NCBI GenBank assembly: GCA_946479475.1
Contig: CAMLGG010000288.1
Coordinates: 1-6,575 of the forward strand
Direction of reading: 5' to 3'
DNA length: 6,575 nt
Source: an uncultured Ideonella sp.
GTDB lineage: Bacteria; Pseudomonadota; Gammaproteobacteria; Burkholderiales; Burkholderiaceae
The notes under the pieces were generated by a model that saw only the letters and a program-made list of their open reading frames with translations, searched no databases and was not told the DNA's origin. Made by a program: the position numbers and the translations under genes. This document shows, one piece after another, positions 6,313-6,575 of this stretch; position 1 is the stretch's first letter; each line of letters begins with the position of its first letter.

Positions 6313-6346
6313 GCACCGTCAAGGCGCAGATTGACCACGATCGGGA

Positions 6347-6375
6347 ATGATCGCCGAACCTACCAGGGCTGTAAA
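6347..6375 (-). promoter_or_regulatory. Candidate sigma-70 promoter for pilB
   Basis: On the minus strand TTTACA (6370-6375; 5 of 6 to TTGACA) and GATCAT (6347-6352; 4 of 6 to TATAAT) are 17 bases apart. The predicted start near 6340 gives a leader of about 28 bases before the pilB ATG. I found no sigma-54 GG-N10-GC site in this gap. The match is moderate and could be chance. Confidence 0.4.
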
Positions 6376-6394
6376 TCGCGATCAGCCACGCCCG

Positions 6395-6504
6395 GGCGAG
6401 AGAATGAATACCTCGTCACGCTTCGCTCGACTGGGGCGGTCATCGCGGCGGCAATGCCGTCAGCCCGTTCAAGGGCGGCATCACGCTGCGTGCCGGCGAG
6501 AGAA
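6395..6504. repeat. 10-base direct repeat between tRNA-Pro and pilB
   Basis: GGCGAGAGAA occurs at 6395-6404 and again at 6495-6504, exactly 100 bases apart. The flanking bases differ. The rest of the gap (6313-6522) shows no gene and no clear terminator. Function unknown; possibly chance. Confidence 0.25.
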
Positions 6505-6522
6505 GGTGGAAGATGAGAAGAC

Positions 6523-6575
6523 TGGTCGGGGTGAGAGGATTCGAACCTCCGGCCTCTACGTCCCGAACGTAGCGC
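6523..6575 (-). tRNA. tRNA-Pro, anticodon CGG (5' part beyond the right edge)
   Basis: The 3' 53 bases of a proline tRNA reading CCG codons. Visible on the minus strand: the 3' end of the D arm, anticodon stem CTACG/CGTAG around the loop TTCGGGA (anticodon CGG at 6563-6565), a five-base variable region AGGCC, T stem GGAGG/CCTCT with loop TTCGAAT, the acceptor 3' strand CACCCCG, discriminator A, and an encoded CCA (6523-6525). About 24 bases of the 5' side, including the acceptor 5' strand and most of the D arm, are outside the window. The CGG anticodon fits a high-GC genome with many CCG codons. No integrase or duplicated tRNA end is seen next to it, so there is no sign of use as an integration site on this side. 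Confidence 0.95.

Noticed and set aside
4436..6322. A 628-codon minus-strand open frame overlapping pilB
   Set aside because: It is an alternative frame of pilB with low-complexity R/G/A/P-rich translation and no recognisable motif; pilB in the other frame carries every family motif.
3106..6516. Very long plus-strand open frames opposite pilC and pilB (473 and 648 codons)
   Set aside because: Long antisense frames are expected opposite GC-rich genes with strong third-position GC bias; their translations are H/D/V/R-rich with no family motifs.
6313..6522. Intrinsic terminator after tRNA-Pro or a sigma-54 promoter for pilB
   Set aside because: No GC hairpin followed by a T-run and no GG-N10-GC element was found on the relevant strand.
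6523..6575. tRNA-Pro as an integration site for a mobile element
   Set aside because: No integrase, no partial tRNA repeat and no change in composition is seen on the visible side.

Overview
The window looks like chromosomal core sequence from a high-GC betaproteobacterium, most likely of the order Burkholderiales. A Comamonadaceae-type genome such as Ramlibacter or Variovorax is my best guess; this is an inference from protein sequence style and gene order, not a database result. All seven protein genes and the single tRNA lie on the minus strand, so the transcribed order runs from high to low coordinates. Codon choice is strongly GC-ending throughout, and nothing in base or codon use suggests transferred DNA.

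In transcription order the layout is as follows. (1) A tRNA-Pro(CGG), cut by the right window edge (6523 to beyond 6575). (2) A 210-base gap with a plausible sigma-70-like promoter for pilB. (3) pilB, pilC and pilD (6312 to 2337): the extension ATPase, inner-membrane platform protein and prepilin peptidase of the type IV pilus. (4) coaE (2370 to 1759), dephospho-CoA kinase, whose start overlaps the end of pilD by 34 bases. (5) zapD (1668 to 913), an FtsZ-associated cell division protein with a TTG start. (6) yacG (901 to 692), a zinc-binding DNA gyrase inhibitor. (7) A 206-base control region with a heat-shock/housekeeping promoter and a CIRCE operator. (8) groES (485 to 195) and the first 47 codons of groEL (141 to beyond 1).

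The pilB-pilC-pilD-coaE-zapD-yacG order is a known conserved arrangement in Gamma- and Betaproteobacteria. It appears to be read as one compact unit: pilC to pilD has a 1-base gap, pilD to coaE overlaps, and zapD to yacG has an 11-base gap. Larger gaps (63 bases between pilB and pilC, 90 between coaE and zapD) leave room for internal control. PilB, PilC and PilD act together in building the pilus; no pilin (pilA) gene is present here. groES-groEL form a separate operon.

I found no undescribed system. The parts most worth a second look are non-coding: the layered groESL control region (sigma-32/sigma-70 promoter, CIRCE, and several inverted repeats that could compete as RNA structures) and the TTG start of zapD behind a GC hairpin. 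No stretch longer than 300 bases lacks a gene.
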